This document shows positions 40,146 to 51,369 of a DNA stretch of 64,000 nucleotides, piece after piece. Positions within the stretch are counted from its first letter, which is position 1; every line of letters begins with the position of its first letter. Below the pieces are notes generated by a model. That model saw only the letters and a list, made by a program, of their open reading frames with translations. It did not search any database and had not been told where the DNA came from. Position numbers and translations under genes: made by a program. The stretch is from Dromaius novaehollandiae (lineage: Eukaryota; Chordata; Aves; Casuariiformes; Dromaiidae), in NCBI RefSeq assembly GCF_036370855.1, contig NC_088099.1:148323517-148387516 (forward strand), read 5' to 3'.

Positions 40146-40289
40146 GTTTTTACCAGTAAGCATTTGCTGAACTTCCAAGACAATGGGGTTGCTTGGATAT
40201 TTGGAAAATTTTTCTGGACCAGCAAATTTCTCTTGTTGACAATTTGCATGTGTTTTATTGGCTTCTTAGCTTACAAGACATGCTATTAG
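40146..40289 (+). CDS. Candidate terminal exon, C-terminal membrane segment
   Basis: A pyrimidine-rich acceptor (TTTTTATTTGTTTTCAG ending at 40145) precedes 47 open codons and a TAG at 40287-40289. The encoded end is rich in aromatic and aliphatic residues. About 12-15 residues (phase 0 assumed) containing Asn, Gln and Asp lead into WIFGKFFW, then a roughly 20-residue hydrophobic stretch (LLLTICMCFIGFLAY), and finally KTCY. This fits a last transmembrane helix, a tail anchor, or possibly a GPI-type tail. I could not identify the protein. Poly(A) signals follow at 40760-40765 (ATTAAA) and 41118-41123 (AATAAA), about 470 and 830 bases past the stop, as expected for a 3'UTR. No upstream partner exons were confirmed. 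A chance open frame cannot be excluded. Confidence 0.35.
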   Translation, partial: VFTSKHLLNFQDNGVAWIFGKFFWTSKFLLLTICMCFIGFLAYKTCY

Positions 40290-41140
40290 TTTAATTGGGT
40301 CACTCCAAGCTTCTTGGCAAATTTAAACAAGAAGAACTGCGTCTGTGGTCATAGAATGAAGTTTAAGTATCCCTGATGGACAGCCCTTTAATCTGATTTC
40401 TGACATCTTCCTAAAAAAAGTATTTATGTGTCCAGTAGACCTATTTCCTTCTGCTTAAACCTAAGAACTTCTGGTCAAAATATACTATTCGCTCCTAAAG
40501 TAAAGCATTTCACATCTGAAGGAAGAGGAAAAGATGACACTAAATTATGTATTTTGCACCTTCTTACTTTAAAATAGTCTGTGGGTTTGTACTTTAAAAG
40601 GCTCTGAAAAGTGGAGTTCTGGCACAACAACAGAATATCAGCTTTGGGGGAAAATTATGTTCTTTCTACAAACTCAAACTTTTCTAGATCGTGCTGTTCT
40701 TCAGGGAAGAAAGTCAGGAGTGACAATAGGGCTTTTTTTTCCTAATGGCAGATAATGTTATTAAAGAACAAACAAGTTGTTATAAAAGGCACTACATAAT
40801 TGCTGTGAGATATAATTAATCCAGTATCAATCCTTAAAGGTTGTCCAGTAATAGATGGTTCAGAGAAAGATGTATAAGCTTTGTAGTAGGCAGAAGTGGT
40901 AAATTCTTCTTTATCCTGATCTAGAAGAGTTAGGAGTTTGATTTAAGTTCTGAACCATGAAAGTTAGTATTTGTTCCAGAAGTGCATTGGCATTAGCTAT
41001 TAAAACTCTGTCTGTTAGCTATACAACATGTTCAAGCTCCTTCTAAACTCAGTTAAATTCCTGTCTGCATCAACTTCTTTCATGTACAAGTTCCACCGTG
41101 TTTATACACTTACTGTCAATAAACATGTTTCCTCTTATCA
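40290..41140 (+). other. Putative 3'UTR of the terminal-exon candidate
   Basis: Noncoding sequence following the stop at 40289, with ATTAAA at 40760-40765 and a canonical AATAAA at 41118-41123. A 77-codon frame (41028-41261) overlaps its end and has no recognisable domain. The call depends entirely on the reality of the exon upstream. Confidence 0.25.
41118..41123 (+). terminator. AATAAA polyadenylation signal candidate
   Basis: Canonical hexamer followed within about 20-30 bases by a T-rich segment (tgtttcctcttatcagtttcg). It is a plausible 3' end for the exon at 40146-40289. Hexamers of this kind are frequent in AT-rich DNA. Confidence 0.25.
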
Positions 41141-43759
41141 GTTTCGATTTTGCCACAGTGGGCAAAGTGTTTTCCAAATACAACAGAAAACAGCTCTGAA
41201 GAGTTCACATCCTCAGCTAATACAAGAGATGATTAACAAGAACATTGGAAACTCCTATTAAAAGGGCAAATGTGAATCATTTTGAAAAGGTTCCAGTTAT
41301 GTAAAAGAAGACAGGTGCAGGGGGGGACAGGAAGGGGTCAATAATTGGACTTAGACAATATAAAATGAGTCATTATACTGGAAAACACAGTATAAATATG
41401 AAAAATGATCTTCTGTCTGAGGTGAAGTTGCAGAAGTTACAGCCCACTTGCTTGTTGTAGAAATGAATGGTGTCTTTGAGGTGTGATCCAGAGAACTGGG
41501 AAGACAATTCCCAAGGCTGACCAGAATGCCCTTCTTGTTTCTTCCATAATTTGTTATTACAGTCTTACCACTGTGGTCCATAAGAGATAATCTGACAACA
41601 GAGATTTTGAAATCTGAAGACTAATTATATGTTACCAGCAGACAGTGGAGTCCTGCAGATTGACAGCAATGCAGTTACAATTAGAATCTAGTGCAGTTTC
41701 AATGTATTAGCAATGTCTTTTCAAAAAGTGTAACACAGAGACGGTTTGTAAGAAAGGCAACAGTTTGCTTGTTGTTCCTTGATGACTGAAAGAAAAAAAA
41801 GCATGATGTATTGAAATATGCTAAGTAAAATAAGTAAATTAAAAACTCCAATATAATTGCTTTCATGTTTTACTTGCACCTCTGGAAGAAACCAGAAATA
41901 AGTCAAGTGGGGTGTGGGAGTATCATAAATTATCCAACACCTTCTCACAACAATAGCTTTTCCTTCTATTGACAACAACAACTAATAAAGGTATTGGCAG
42001 TGAGGCTTTTTATGTGGAATGAGGGTTGGGTGTATAAAATAAAAGGTTGGGAAATGGGTTTAGCAGAACAGATTTCAGTTAAATAAAGTGATGCTAAATG
42101 TTTTTTCACCAACTTTTATACTAGAGATTATGCGGAGTCAGTCCCATGCAAGTCAGTGGGACTTTGGATACACAGCTACAAGCCTTCATAAAGGCTCAGG
42201 CCAAATAGCAGTATTGCAATATTTATTTTCCTATTTCCTGAGCTTTGTTAACATACCTGATCTCTCAGCTGATGCTGCTTTCAGTAAGAGGTGGGACTAC
42301 AGATCAGGGTGCCTTCCAATCTGAATAATTCTGTGCTGCAAGAACTGCCTCAGTGAACCCAAAATGCTCAAGAACTGTTCTTTTCACATATTCTAGTTCC
42401 CCTCAGAAAGAAATGTAATCTTCTATTACTTTGAGATTTAATTTTACAGTAAGATTGCACATAGTTACTAAATAGTTACCATTTATCCTTTTAACTGATT
42501 GTGAATATACGAAATAATGCAGATAGTGTTATGGATTATCACTGAGACCAACTTGGCAATCTGCTTGTTCCAACTTCTATAACATATCTATAATGCTATT
42601 ACTCATTAAATTAATATGCTTTTTACACAATCTATTTATGTCATGACATATTTTCATTAGTATTTCTTTTTATAAGGACTTCAAGAATAAAGTATGACTA
42701 CTTCATTTCCATGAACAGCTCTCCAAGGTGATACAACCCTGTGAAAAGTGAAAATACAGATACCCAGACACTATGCTGGCTTTTACTTGAATACTGGCTA
42801 TTGCTGTAAAATTTCTATCAAGTACTACTTCTATTGAAAAACACTTGCCACTTAAATATAAGATTTTGAATAGTGTTCAGAATTATTTATTTTAATGCCT
42901 TTAAACTCAAAATCCAATAGAATTGTCAGGGAAGTTGATTTTCTTCTCTTAAATACTTAATGGTTGCTAAGGGAAAGTTCCACCACTCTGGAAAGTCTAG
43001 GAAAGCCACGATCCATGGCAACCTACAAAAGTGATTTCATCTTTTCTGCATTATCTTGCATTATTTGTCTTTTTATTCCATAGGGAAACCAGTTCTGATT
43101 GTCTTACAGGGTATCTTGAAAGTGTAGCTAGCTACTTTTGCTTCTGTGATATCTGTATCAGCAGAGGTGTTGACTCTAAGTGGAACTAAAACCTGTCTCT
43201 TATAGCAATGATTTTCAACTTTATCCCATGCCTCATTTCAATGGCTTTACAGTGACTTGTAGACGTACAGCACAGCTTTATCACTCTTGGGAACTACTCT
43301 AATTGCTGCTAGCTGAAACTTAAATCCTTCAAAAGCTGAGTTCAGAGTTATCTTATTATAATTGTATATTTTTATTTAAAGAGTAAAAGAAAAAACTGCT
43401 ATCAACATTGCTGACAAGTGAAAGCAAGCATGGCAATGTGTATCATGTTAGCCCATTCAATCCATAAACTGCATACTGCCCAGCTACTTTTTAACCCTGC
43501 CTGTCTCTACAACTTGCCTTTTAATAACATCTGAAAAGAGTAATCCAAAATTAGCTAATATGAAATACATTAAAAAATCAGAAAATATGGCTGACCTTAT
43601 CTGTGCGAGAAGTCCTGATGAAATTAAAAGATTTCTATGTGAGAAAGCTGTTGTAGGCTCATATCCATTAAAATGCCCTTTTGATTATTTAATTTATCTT
43701 TATTTTGAAGTGCAGAAGTAGGTAGATTCTCTTCTGTGGACTTCCCTTCAAAGCAACCA
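41141..43759. other. Unique AT-rich DNA with one short ancient repeat
   Basis: No gene recognised. The stretch 42130-42200 (gtcccatgcaagtcagtgggactttggatacacag, then aaaggctcaggcc) resembles the same very old amniote repeat type seen at 14.57 kb. Otherwise nothing is recognised. Confidence 0.45.
42125..42205 (+). repeat. Short ancient amniote-type repeat
   Basis: CAGTCCCATGCAAGTCAGTG and the following 'ggactttggatacacag...aaaggctcaggcc' match the pattern 'tcccattgaagtcaatgggactttgg...gcaggatcaggcc' widespread in sauropsid DNA. Family name uncertain. Confidence 0.4.
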
Positions 43760-44500
43760 TTCACAGAATCGCAGAACAGTTGAAGTTGGAAGTGACCTCT
43801 CGAGATCATCTAGTCCAACCCCCCTGCTCAAGCCGAATCACCTAGATCACATTGCACAGGACCTTGTGCAGATGGCTTTTGAATATCTCCAAGGAAAGAG
43901 ACTCCACAATCTCTCTGGGCAACCTGTTCCAGTGCTCAGTCACCCTCACAGTAAAAAAGCTTTTTCTCATGTTCAGACAGAGTTTCCTATGTTTCAGTTT
44001 GTGCCCATTGCCTCTTGTCTTATCACTGAGCACCACTGAGAAGAGTCTGGCCTCATCCTCTTTACACCCTCCCTTCAGATACTTATACACACTGATGAGA
44101 TCCTCCCTCACTCTTCTCCAGGCTGACCAGTCCCAGCTCTCTCAGCCTTTCCTCATATGAGAGATGCTTTAGTGCTTTAACCAACTTAGTAGCCCTCCGC
44201 TGGACTTGCTCCAGTAGCTCCATCTTTCTCTTGCATTGGCGAGCCCAGAACAGGACACGGCACTCCAGATGTGGCCTGACCAGGGCTGAGCAGAGGGGAA
44301 GGGTCACTTCCCTTGACCTGCTGGCAGTGCTCTTCCTAATGCAACCCAGGATATCATTGGCCTTCTTTGCCACAAGGGCACATAAGTGGCTCATGGTCAA
44401 CTTGTCGTCCACCAGGACCCCCAGGTCCTTCCCTGCAGAGCTGCTTTCCAGCCAGTCAGTGCCCAGCCTGTGCTGGTGCATTATTGTACTAGAGCTACAC
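43760..44500 (-). repeat. CR1 LINE, 5'-truncated, minus orientation
   Basis: This is the clearest mobile element in the window. The 3' end lies at about 43760-43775, where reversed copies of the CR1 terminal octamer (CACAGAAT, CGCAGAAC) occur. They are followed by the reversed 'ggttggactagatgatctcgagaggtc' motif. Reading minus, it encodes the C-terminal part of the CR1 ORF2 protein: RLGTDWLESS, KDLGVLVDDKL and KKANDILGCIRKS; then LVRPHLE and QRRATKLVK; then LSYEERLRELGL, and after a frame change VYKYLKGG, RGNGHKLKHR and WNRLPREIVESLSLEIFKSHL. The 5' boundary is diffuse, about 44.49 kb. The copy lacks most of ORF2 and all of ORF1, as is usual for CR1. Confidence 0.95.
43842..44480 (-). pseudogene. 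CR1 ORF2 C-terminal remnant with frameshift
   Basis: Two overlapping minus frames (44577-44083 and 44111-43842) together cover the end of a CR1 reverse-transcriptase polyprotein. The first runs from about MHQHRLGTDWLE to LGLVSLEK. The second resumes at REDLISVYKYLKGG and runs to SHLHKVLCNVI. In intact CR1 these are continuous, so a small deletion near 44100 shifted the frame. The polymerase catalytic region and the endonuclease are absent because the copy is 5'-truncated. It is therefore not functional. The first 35 or so residues of the upstream frame (before MHQH) do not match CR1 and are probably flanking sequence. Confidence 0.9.
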
Positions 44501-44580
44501 CACTGGACATATTCTGGAGGGAAGAAAAGGCTACACAAAGGGGCTACATCAGAGCCTGATGAGATTTTGTGATCCACTGT

Positions 44581-46859
44581 GCTACCACTCCACAGAGTGA
44601 CCCTCAGAGTCCCACAAACTTTGGGCCCTTCTCAGCCCCAGAAAGTCCACTTCTAGGCGCTCAGCAAGCCTTTAAAGTTATGCTAATGACTCTTGCATGT
44701 GGACAGAAGTCAGCTTTGAAGCAAAATTCAAGTTATAGCTTAAACTAATAGGGAAGTGGAGACAATCTTTAGCAAGGTGTTGGTTTTATTGCTTTCCGGT
44801 AGCTTCCTAAAGAGAAGTAGAGCACAACAGGGAGAAAGTGACCAAAAAGCTGTGTTCCCAACATTTCTAATTACATAGTGATGAACACTACTTCATTCTT
44901 GATCTTTGAGAGCATTCTAGTGTTGAATACCTTGGAAAGCTTGAAAAATTTTAAATAATTCTACAATAGCATGTAGTTAAATGACATGAAATTTTATTGG
45001 CCCTTGAAGTCTTCCTAAAGACGCATTTACAACAGAAAAGCTATCTACTGAAATGAGGTATTGAGCATAATTAATTTAATTTTCATATGCTACAATGTTC
45101 AATAATATATACTTGCCTTTTAATGCATTTTCTAGCACAATAATAGAAGATAAGTTGAACCAGTAATATAGACATTAAAGAGCAAAATGAGTCAGTTCAT
45201 ACAGTGTGCAAGGTGCGTGTGGTATAGCAGAAGCTATACTGTGTACAAGAGATACTTCCCATTTTAGCAATATTTGTTTGTTGACATTTTTATAGCAGTT
45301 TCACTGCTTAAGGAGAAAAATTCTTGGAAGCACATACTTTTACAGGATAGAATTAAAAAAGAAAAAGAAAAAAAGACTGAGAAAGAAGGAATTACCACAG
45401 AAGAAAAAACCTGAAATACAGTAAGATCATATAATTAAATAAGAGAGCACTGGATAAAATGACATTCCCCAGAGAGTCCTTAATCTCTGAAACCACGGAG
45501 TCTTGCTTTGTCTGGCAACCAAAGAATTCTGATTTCTCTTCTGTACTTTCCTGACACAGCTTTGCTGGAAGGCTGAAGATGACCCTCCTTTATAATTAAT
45601 GCAGAAAAATTTCAGTCTAGGTGGTAAAGGTGCTTGCACAGAGTGGTGAAACTGTAGCTTGAAATTCCCTTAGGCTGAGGAGGGACGTGAGTCTGACTTA
45701 CCCTTTTCCAGGAAGTTTGCTACAACCAGCAGGCTATTACATAAAAGAAGACTTTGAATGGCTCACTTTTTTTTTTAATATGTATGTATATATTTGTGCA
45801 TGTACTATATATTTAAATAAATATATATTTTTATATATACAAAATTTATATATTTTGAATATATATAATTTGTATATTCAAAGTAGACTGAGTTCAGCTT
45901 GGCTCTTGGAAAGAAAGGACAGACTCCTTGCAGGAGTTCACAGCTGTAAATGTTAAATGATCCCCCTTGAACTGGGGATTAGCACTTGTCTGTATCATCA
46001 TCTTGCCTTAAATCATCCCAGCTTTACAGGGCTGTTTTGAACTAGCTTACTACTAGTTCAGGGTATTGGGTGTTTGAGATCTTATTCTGAGCTAACTTTC
46101 TCCCACTATACCTGTGGCAAAATGTCTAAGGTAGGCTTCCCTGTTTAGAGGTTGGATATCTATAAATCAGATACCGCAGCATCTGACTTAGAAAGCTCTT
46201 TATTCTTTACCATATCTTGGGGAACTTGGAAGATCCAGTCCAATCCTCAGAGATATGGGACAGGAGGGGAATGGGATTAAATTAATTATGATTGTGTCCA
46301 CTTCCTATATAACACTGCAGCAGGTGGAGTGTTGCACTGGAATATATGGAATAGCCTCATTTGTTTCCCATAACTGGTATCTATTGAATTGTTTGAGACT
46401 AAACTGACATAAAATAGAATATGGTCTTCTCCTATTTTTTTTTGCTCTTTTATACATGTTCAAAGACTGAAACAAGGAGCAGGTTGCCCTGGGGTGAGAA
46501 CCACTCAGGGTCTGCAACAGAGTCTTGCCAGAGGAAAAAGTGGCTCTGTGTATATGACTAATTTTATCACATATCCAGCTGAGCAAAGGTTGAGGGACAG
46601 ACCTGAGCCATCCTGAAAGAAGTGTTTCTTTGTAAGAAGAGGTAGAACAAAATGGAAGAAGAGAGAAAAACAGGCAACTGTTGCAAAGTTAGGAAACTTA
46701 ACTTTCAGCCTTCTATACCATTTTGGAAGAGAGACTTCCTTGGCTCATGTGAGATCCCTCTGGAAGGAACTTGGCACAGAAAAACGTGCCATTTTGAAGA
46801 TACTGAGGCACTATCATATATGCTAAGGCATCTGTCCCGATCCAATATTGGGAGGGTTT
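44581..46859. other. Unique AT-rich DNA with low-complexity TA tract
   Basis: No gene recognised. A TA-rich low-complexity block lies at 45776-45882 and contains a perfect 10-bp inverted repeat. A-rich purine tracts lie at 45354-45410. Short frames have no domain. Confidence 0.5.
45776..45882. repeat. AT-rich low-complexity tract with a hairpin
   Basis: Nearly pure A/T sequence with TATA and TATT runs. TTTGAATATA (45854-45863) and TATATTCAAA (45873-45882) form perfect arms around a 9-nt loop. Probably slippage-derived. Confidence 0.8.
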
Positions 46860-46939
46860 TGTTAGGATCCCAAGGACGAGATTAAGACGCTAAAACCGGT
46901 CAAATATCGTACAACCTTTTAACTTTATTTTCCATGAAG

Positions 46940-47055
46940 TGGGGGGAAAAGGCGGGGAAAGGTGAAGGGGAGGCGAAGGGAAGAGGGGAACAAGGGTAAG
47001 GGGAAAAGGTAGCAAAAAAGGGGGGGGGAAGAGAGAGAGAGAGAGAGAAAGAGAT
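46940..47055. repeat. Purine-rich tract with G9 and (GA)n
   Basis: Long G/A-only stretches, a run of nine G at 47020-47028 and a GA repeat at about 47030-47047. Polypurine tracts of this kind are seen within some LTRs. Seen directly. Confidence 0.9.
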
Positions 47056-47360
47056 ATCACCACTTGTGGATCCAGCGGCGTCCCATTGGTCCTCTTCACC
47101 CTGGGTGTCTTGGAAAAGTTCGGAGCCAAATCAAGGCAAATTAAATAAATAAATTATAATGACGCGCGTGCGGTAATTACAACTCGAGCTGGGTGCCTCC
47201 GAGGAGGGACCCCGAACAAACAAATCCCTGGGCAATTATAACTTTCCAGCCTACGCTCTCCACCCCTCAAGCAGTAATTCAGACCAATAGTAATATTCAG
47301 GCCTGGGGTCTCCTGCTCCCTCTTGGGTCTCATCGCTGTCCCTAGGCAGGCTGTTTATCT

Positions 47361-47640
47361 TTACTGTTGCAGTTTCTGCTGACAGGTGTGTTTTGATTCC
47401 TCGGGTCCTGCCCTTGTCTCTCAAGGCCCTGACAAAGAGGTGTTGTTCCAGCAATTAGCGCTGCCCCAGCGGTGACAGTAGGTGTTATCTCCCAAGGTCC
47501 TGAGGAAGGGGATATAATCCAGACCCCGAGATAGTCCAGACCCACCTAATTAACACTGTTTCAGCAGTGAGGGGAGGCTTTGTTTCCCAGGGTCCTGGCG
47601 CCCAAGCAGGCCTTATTTCAAAGCCTTCACATCCTCCCTT
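47361..47640. repeat. Three imperfect tandem repeats of about 95 bp
   Basis: Aligned starts at 47361 (ttactgttgcagtttctgct), 47455 (ttagcgctgccccagcggtg) and 47550 (ttaacactgtttcagcagtg) are each followed by a G/T-rich segment and a 'ggtcctg' about 43-48 bases later. Spacing is 94 and 95 bases. A fourth degenerate unit may begin near 47266. Such arrays are typical of U3 enhancer repeats in LTRs, which is the interpretation here. Confidence 0.6.
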
Positions 47641-49389
47641 TCGGAGTGTGAAGCACAGGAATGCAAACTGCTTGTAACTCCCTTATCATTCCAGTTTGAA
47701 CCAGCTCTCAGGCCCCTTTTCTTACTGAACTAGGTAAAAGTTCATTATTTTATCCAAGTACGGCCTAAGGCTTCAACAAATTTAGCTACTCATGCTAAGC
47801 AAGTTTTATATTAAGTTGTGCTAAGCAGCTGTAATTTACAGTCCAGGTCCCAAAGTCTCTGCCCGATCTGGTCTGGTTCAGCGCAGGCTCGGTGTGTCCC
47901 GGGTGGTCGCAGGGAGACCGTTTCGGGGGTCGCAGCAGCTCCGTCCTGTTTCCGCTGGGAACAGATGGCTTGTTCGGGGTTATGGTTTGCTTGCACCTTA
48001 TGCACCAAGAAATGTTTAAGGCAAAAGTTCACTCATCTGTCCGCCACAGCATCATATTTTTTTGCCTAGTATATTTTACAGCGTTGTTTGCTGGCTGAAA
48101 GATGTTACGGTAAAATACAGTCATGGCATTGTTCAGTTGCTCCTCAGGGAGTCCCAATGCAAAGCAGAGCTTTTCAGTAGATTGTCATTTGTTTCATTAT
48201 TTTGCTTCACAGTACGAAAAGCTCTCTGGCTGAATGACACACTTTTGGCTGACTATTTGACTGACTAGCTGCCTGTTGTTACTAGCAGAGTAACAGACTT
48301 TTTGATGGATAATGATGTGGCTTTTTCCCCAGCAGTATGTATAATATAGTATGAAAAATTAATATCTGTGTTGCAACATTGATCTCTTTTATGGTTCCAG
48401 AACTGTGGCTACAAGTAAGAACCTTCTCATTACCGGAAAGACTTGTAGCCCTGCTTATTGTTGACATTGTGTTGTATTTCTCTTTGTAAGTCTCTGCTTT
48501 CAGATGCTTATAATTTAGCCAAACTTTCCCCTGCGTTGAAGTTTCCTGTGCTGGGTGACTGCTCAGGTTGATTAACTTTTCTTTTAAATTTTAGGTAAAA
48601 TATTGTGACCTTTTTAGTTATCTAGACTATGGAAAATAAAATATCCCTATAAAATAGGGATAACTGGACTCTCTCAACTCTCAAGGATTTTGTGAAAATC
48701 CATCTATTCCTGGCTGAGTTGATGTGATTGGAATGTGACTTCTTCATCATATGCTTCTTGACATTTCCAAAAATCTTTTTTGTTCTGGAGAGAATCAAGA
48801 GTTTTCAAAGGTTTCCTAGGGATGGGAAGAAAGAGGTGAGAGAAGAAAACCTATCTGAGAAGAAAGTTGAATGGTCACAATATCAAGCCAAGGGGAAGAT
48901 TCAAAGTCTGCACCACATCTAGCTTGACGCGTGTTCCACATGGTGTAAGGAAAACCTTGAATCTGAATCTCCTTTAATCAAGTGAATGTTCAGACCACTG
49001 GCATATTAACTGGTCTTGCCTGGATTTCTCACTTTTTTCACCTCCAAATTTTGTACCGAATCCAGTAAAATTTTCCTTCTGAAAATGTTAAGGAAACTGA
49101 ATGATTCCTGCGGAAAGTCCAAGTGACTTCTCTCTTTCTGACAAAACTTTTGAAAAATTCCTATCTCTCTTCTATGAACAGTGCCTAAAAAACATCAGTA
49201 GTGAAACTGATAGTCCTGCCTTCAGAGCAGGGCTTAAAAAGAGTGACATAAATAAATGACTCAGGGCCATATATCAAACAAGACAGAAAGCAAAATAAGT
49301 AATAGCTGCTTGTTAAGTAAGTATCATCCATGCTGTTTACTAAATGTGGCAGAAAGGCCTCTGGAAATAAGAGTAAGCGGGAAGGGAAA

Positions 49390-49409
49390 AGAGAGGAGAG
49401 GAGAGGAGA
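49390..49409. repeat. (GAGGA)n simple repeat
   Basis: About four GAGGA units, seen directly. Confidence 0.9.
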
Positions 49410-50395
49410 ATGTGTTTGTATCATTACAACCTCTAATTTAATGCACAGGCACAAGGGAGCAAATTTTAATCCTAGTATTTCTTCCACTTTGAGTAGCTGA
49501 CAAGTTAGTAATGTGCTTTCAGTGCATGTTTTTGTGTAGACAAACTTAGAACATCACAGCAACTTTCTACGTGCATGCAAGGTCAGCAGCAATACCCCAT
49601 AGACCTCATATCTTAATGAGGCCCGGAGCAGTGCAGTGTTTGAGGAAAGGGTGGGGAAATACATATGTTAGCAGGAGCAAAAAAGTGGAATGTTTAGCTT
49701 TAGGAGGTGATAGATTTTCTGTGAAGGATAAATCAAAGTTGTTTACTCCCTAAATTGTTTGTTTAAATGTTAAATTTCTTTCAGGTGTGAATTAAGATAA
49801 AAAGTGTTGTGAAAGTGTTGAAGAGGAGGAGCTTCAATGGCTAGCAATGACTGCTCAGGTACAGAGCCATTTCTAATGAACTGGCTTGAAGCAGCCACAG
49901 GGTAAGTTGTGGGGGTTCAAACAGGGAGATACACCATTGATCTGGGCTCCTGTTAAACCACCTGTGAAGGACTGCTTCATAGAAAGCAAGCCTGCTCTCC
50001 AGAGGACACTGTGGCTTATTCAAAGCTCCCTTATTCTCCATACTCTTCAATACCAAACCTCCCAAACAGGAGCTTTCAACTGTCTTCCTCCTGGAACAGG
50101 CTTTTTCCATGGCCTGTTTAGTTATCTTTGAAAGGTTACATGACCTAATGAAGTCAGGTGTGCATCCTGCTCCAGAGCTGGCTGAATGTGCAAATCTTCA
50201 ACACACATCAGAGGATTTTCTTTTATTCCTAAAGACAAAGTGACCCTACATTTTAGAGATGGCACTGCTGATAGGCACAGTGCTATCTTAGTCATTTTGT
50301 ACAGAACATCAGAAAAATCATCGCAAGGCCAAATGGTACTGTTGTTTTCATCATATATATGGTGAAATGTATGGCCATGTATGTGTTTGTGTACC

Positions 50396-50418
50396 TATAT
50401 ATATATATATATATATAT
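50396..50418. repeat. (TA)n microsatellite
   Basis: Eleven uninterrupted TA units, seen directly. Confidence 0.95.
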
Positions 50419-51369
50419 GCACACATACTTTTTTTTGCATTTAATAGGCCAAATGCATCCTGTCACTCTAAGCCAGGAAGCAAAATTCCAACTTGTTTCC
50501 CTTATTTTTTACTTTCTACACTTTCTTCTTTTTCACTCCTTCAAATTTCTGATCTTACCTTCTCTTCTGACTTCTACTATAATTAATCTTTCTTACCTGC
50601 TGCGTCCAAATGTGTGCTAGGCATGTAACCAAGTGCTTCTCATATGGGACAACTACAGCTTGGAAAACTGAACACAGAATTCATTCTGTAAGATTTTGGT
50701 TATGTCTACAAAGTGCAGTGCATTCTGTTTTAGAACACAAAGTATTTTCTCAGTCTAGCCTGCAAAATGAAAAACACTGCATTAGCAGGGCAGTGACTGT
50801 ATTTTTCATTTTGCAGATTGAGTTCAAAACGTTTTCTGTTTCAAAATGCCACAAAAAGAAGAGGTACTTGGGGAACATAAGCGCTGAGGAAGTTGTGAGA
50901 GCAAAGCTTCTTGCTTTGTCTGGGAATGCTCAAGGCTGAGGAAGGAGTAGGGCAGCAGGTAACAGCAGAGGGTTGTTAGACTCACACTTTAGGCATGAAA
51001 TTCACTTTTCTGGTCCCCCAAAGAACAGAACATGTTATTGTTGCTCTACCCCATCCTAAGGACTCCACAAACATAGTGTGCAGTAAAAGAGAGTTACAGC
51101 AGTGCCCTGCTGTAACTTGCGGGATGTGCTTTTGAGCCTGATGCAGCTGAGGCATGTCTGTCGGGAGCTCTGTGTACAGGCACGATTGCAGGTCATTCTG
51201 CAGCAGCACACATCTGGTGCAGAGGTGCCAAGTCTCATGTGTGGAGTGCAAGACTCATACATCTAAATCCTGTATTATCCTCCCACTTACTCCCTTCCTC
51301 CTTCCTTCACTCTTACTATAGCTAATTCACATGGGCTGCCAGCTTCGCAGCCTCTGCCCTCCTCTGTGG

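Larger units (their letters stand above)
46860..48048 (-). mobile_element. Probable LTR-like retroviral remnant
   Basis: This block differs sharply from its AT-rich flanks. It has many CpGs (for example 47860-47960), a G/A-rich tract with a G run and a (GA)n (46940-47050), and about 95-bp internal repeats at 47361, 47455 and 47550. It begins TGTTAGG at 46860, and a possible other end is ...GCCACA at 48048, so the termini could be the TG...CA of an LTR. Read minus, AATAAA (46929-46924) lies about 65 bases before the 46860 end, as a poly(A) signal would in an LTR. No gag, pol or env frames are seen, so it would be a solo LTR or fragment. No target-site duplication is obvious at these guessed ends, so the boundaries and class are uncertain. 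The alternative is an unrelated CpG-rich repeat or regulatory region. Confidence 0.5.

Noticed and set aside
43852..44160. 102-codon plus-strand frame
   Set aside because: Antisense to the CR1 C-terminal coding region.
44231..44572. 113-codon plus-strand frame
   Set aside because: It is the antisense shadow of the CR1 ORF2 remnant, which is recognisable on the minus strand.
46890..47129. Minus frame with Ser-Leu repeats and Pro-rich runs
   Set aside because: The repeats come from the (GA)n and purine tract inside the LTR-like block. No protein family is seen.
50610..50939. 109-codon plus frame
   Set aside because: No domain, and an internal acceptor-like TTTGCAG that probably arises by chance. 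Composition is like the flanks.
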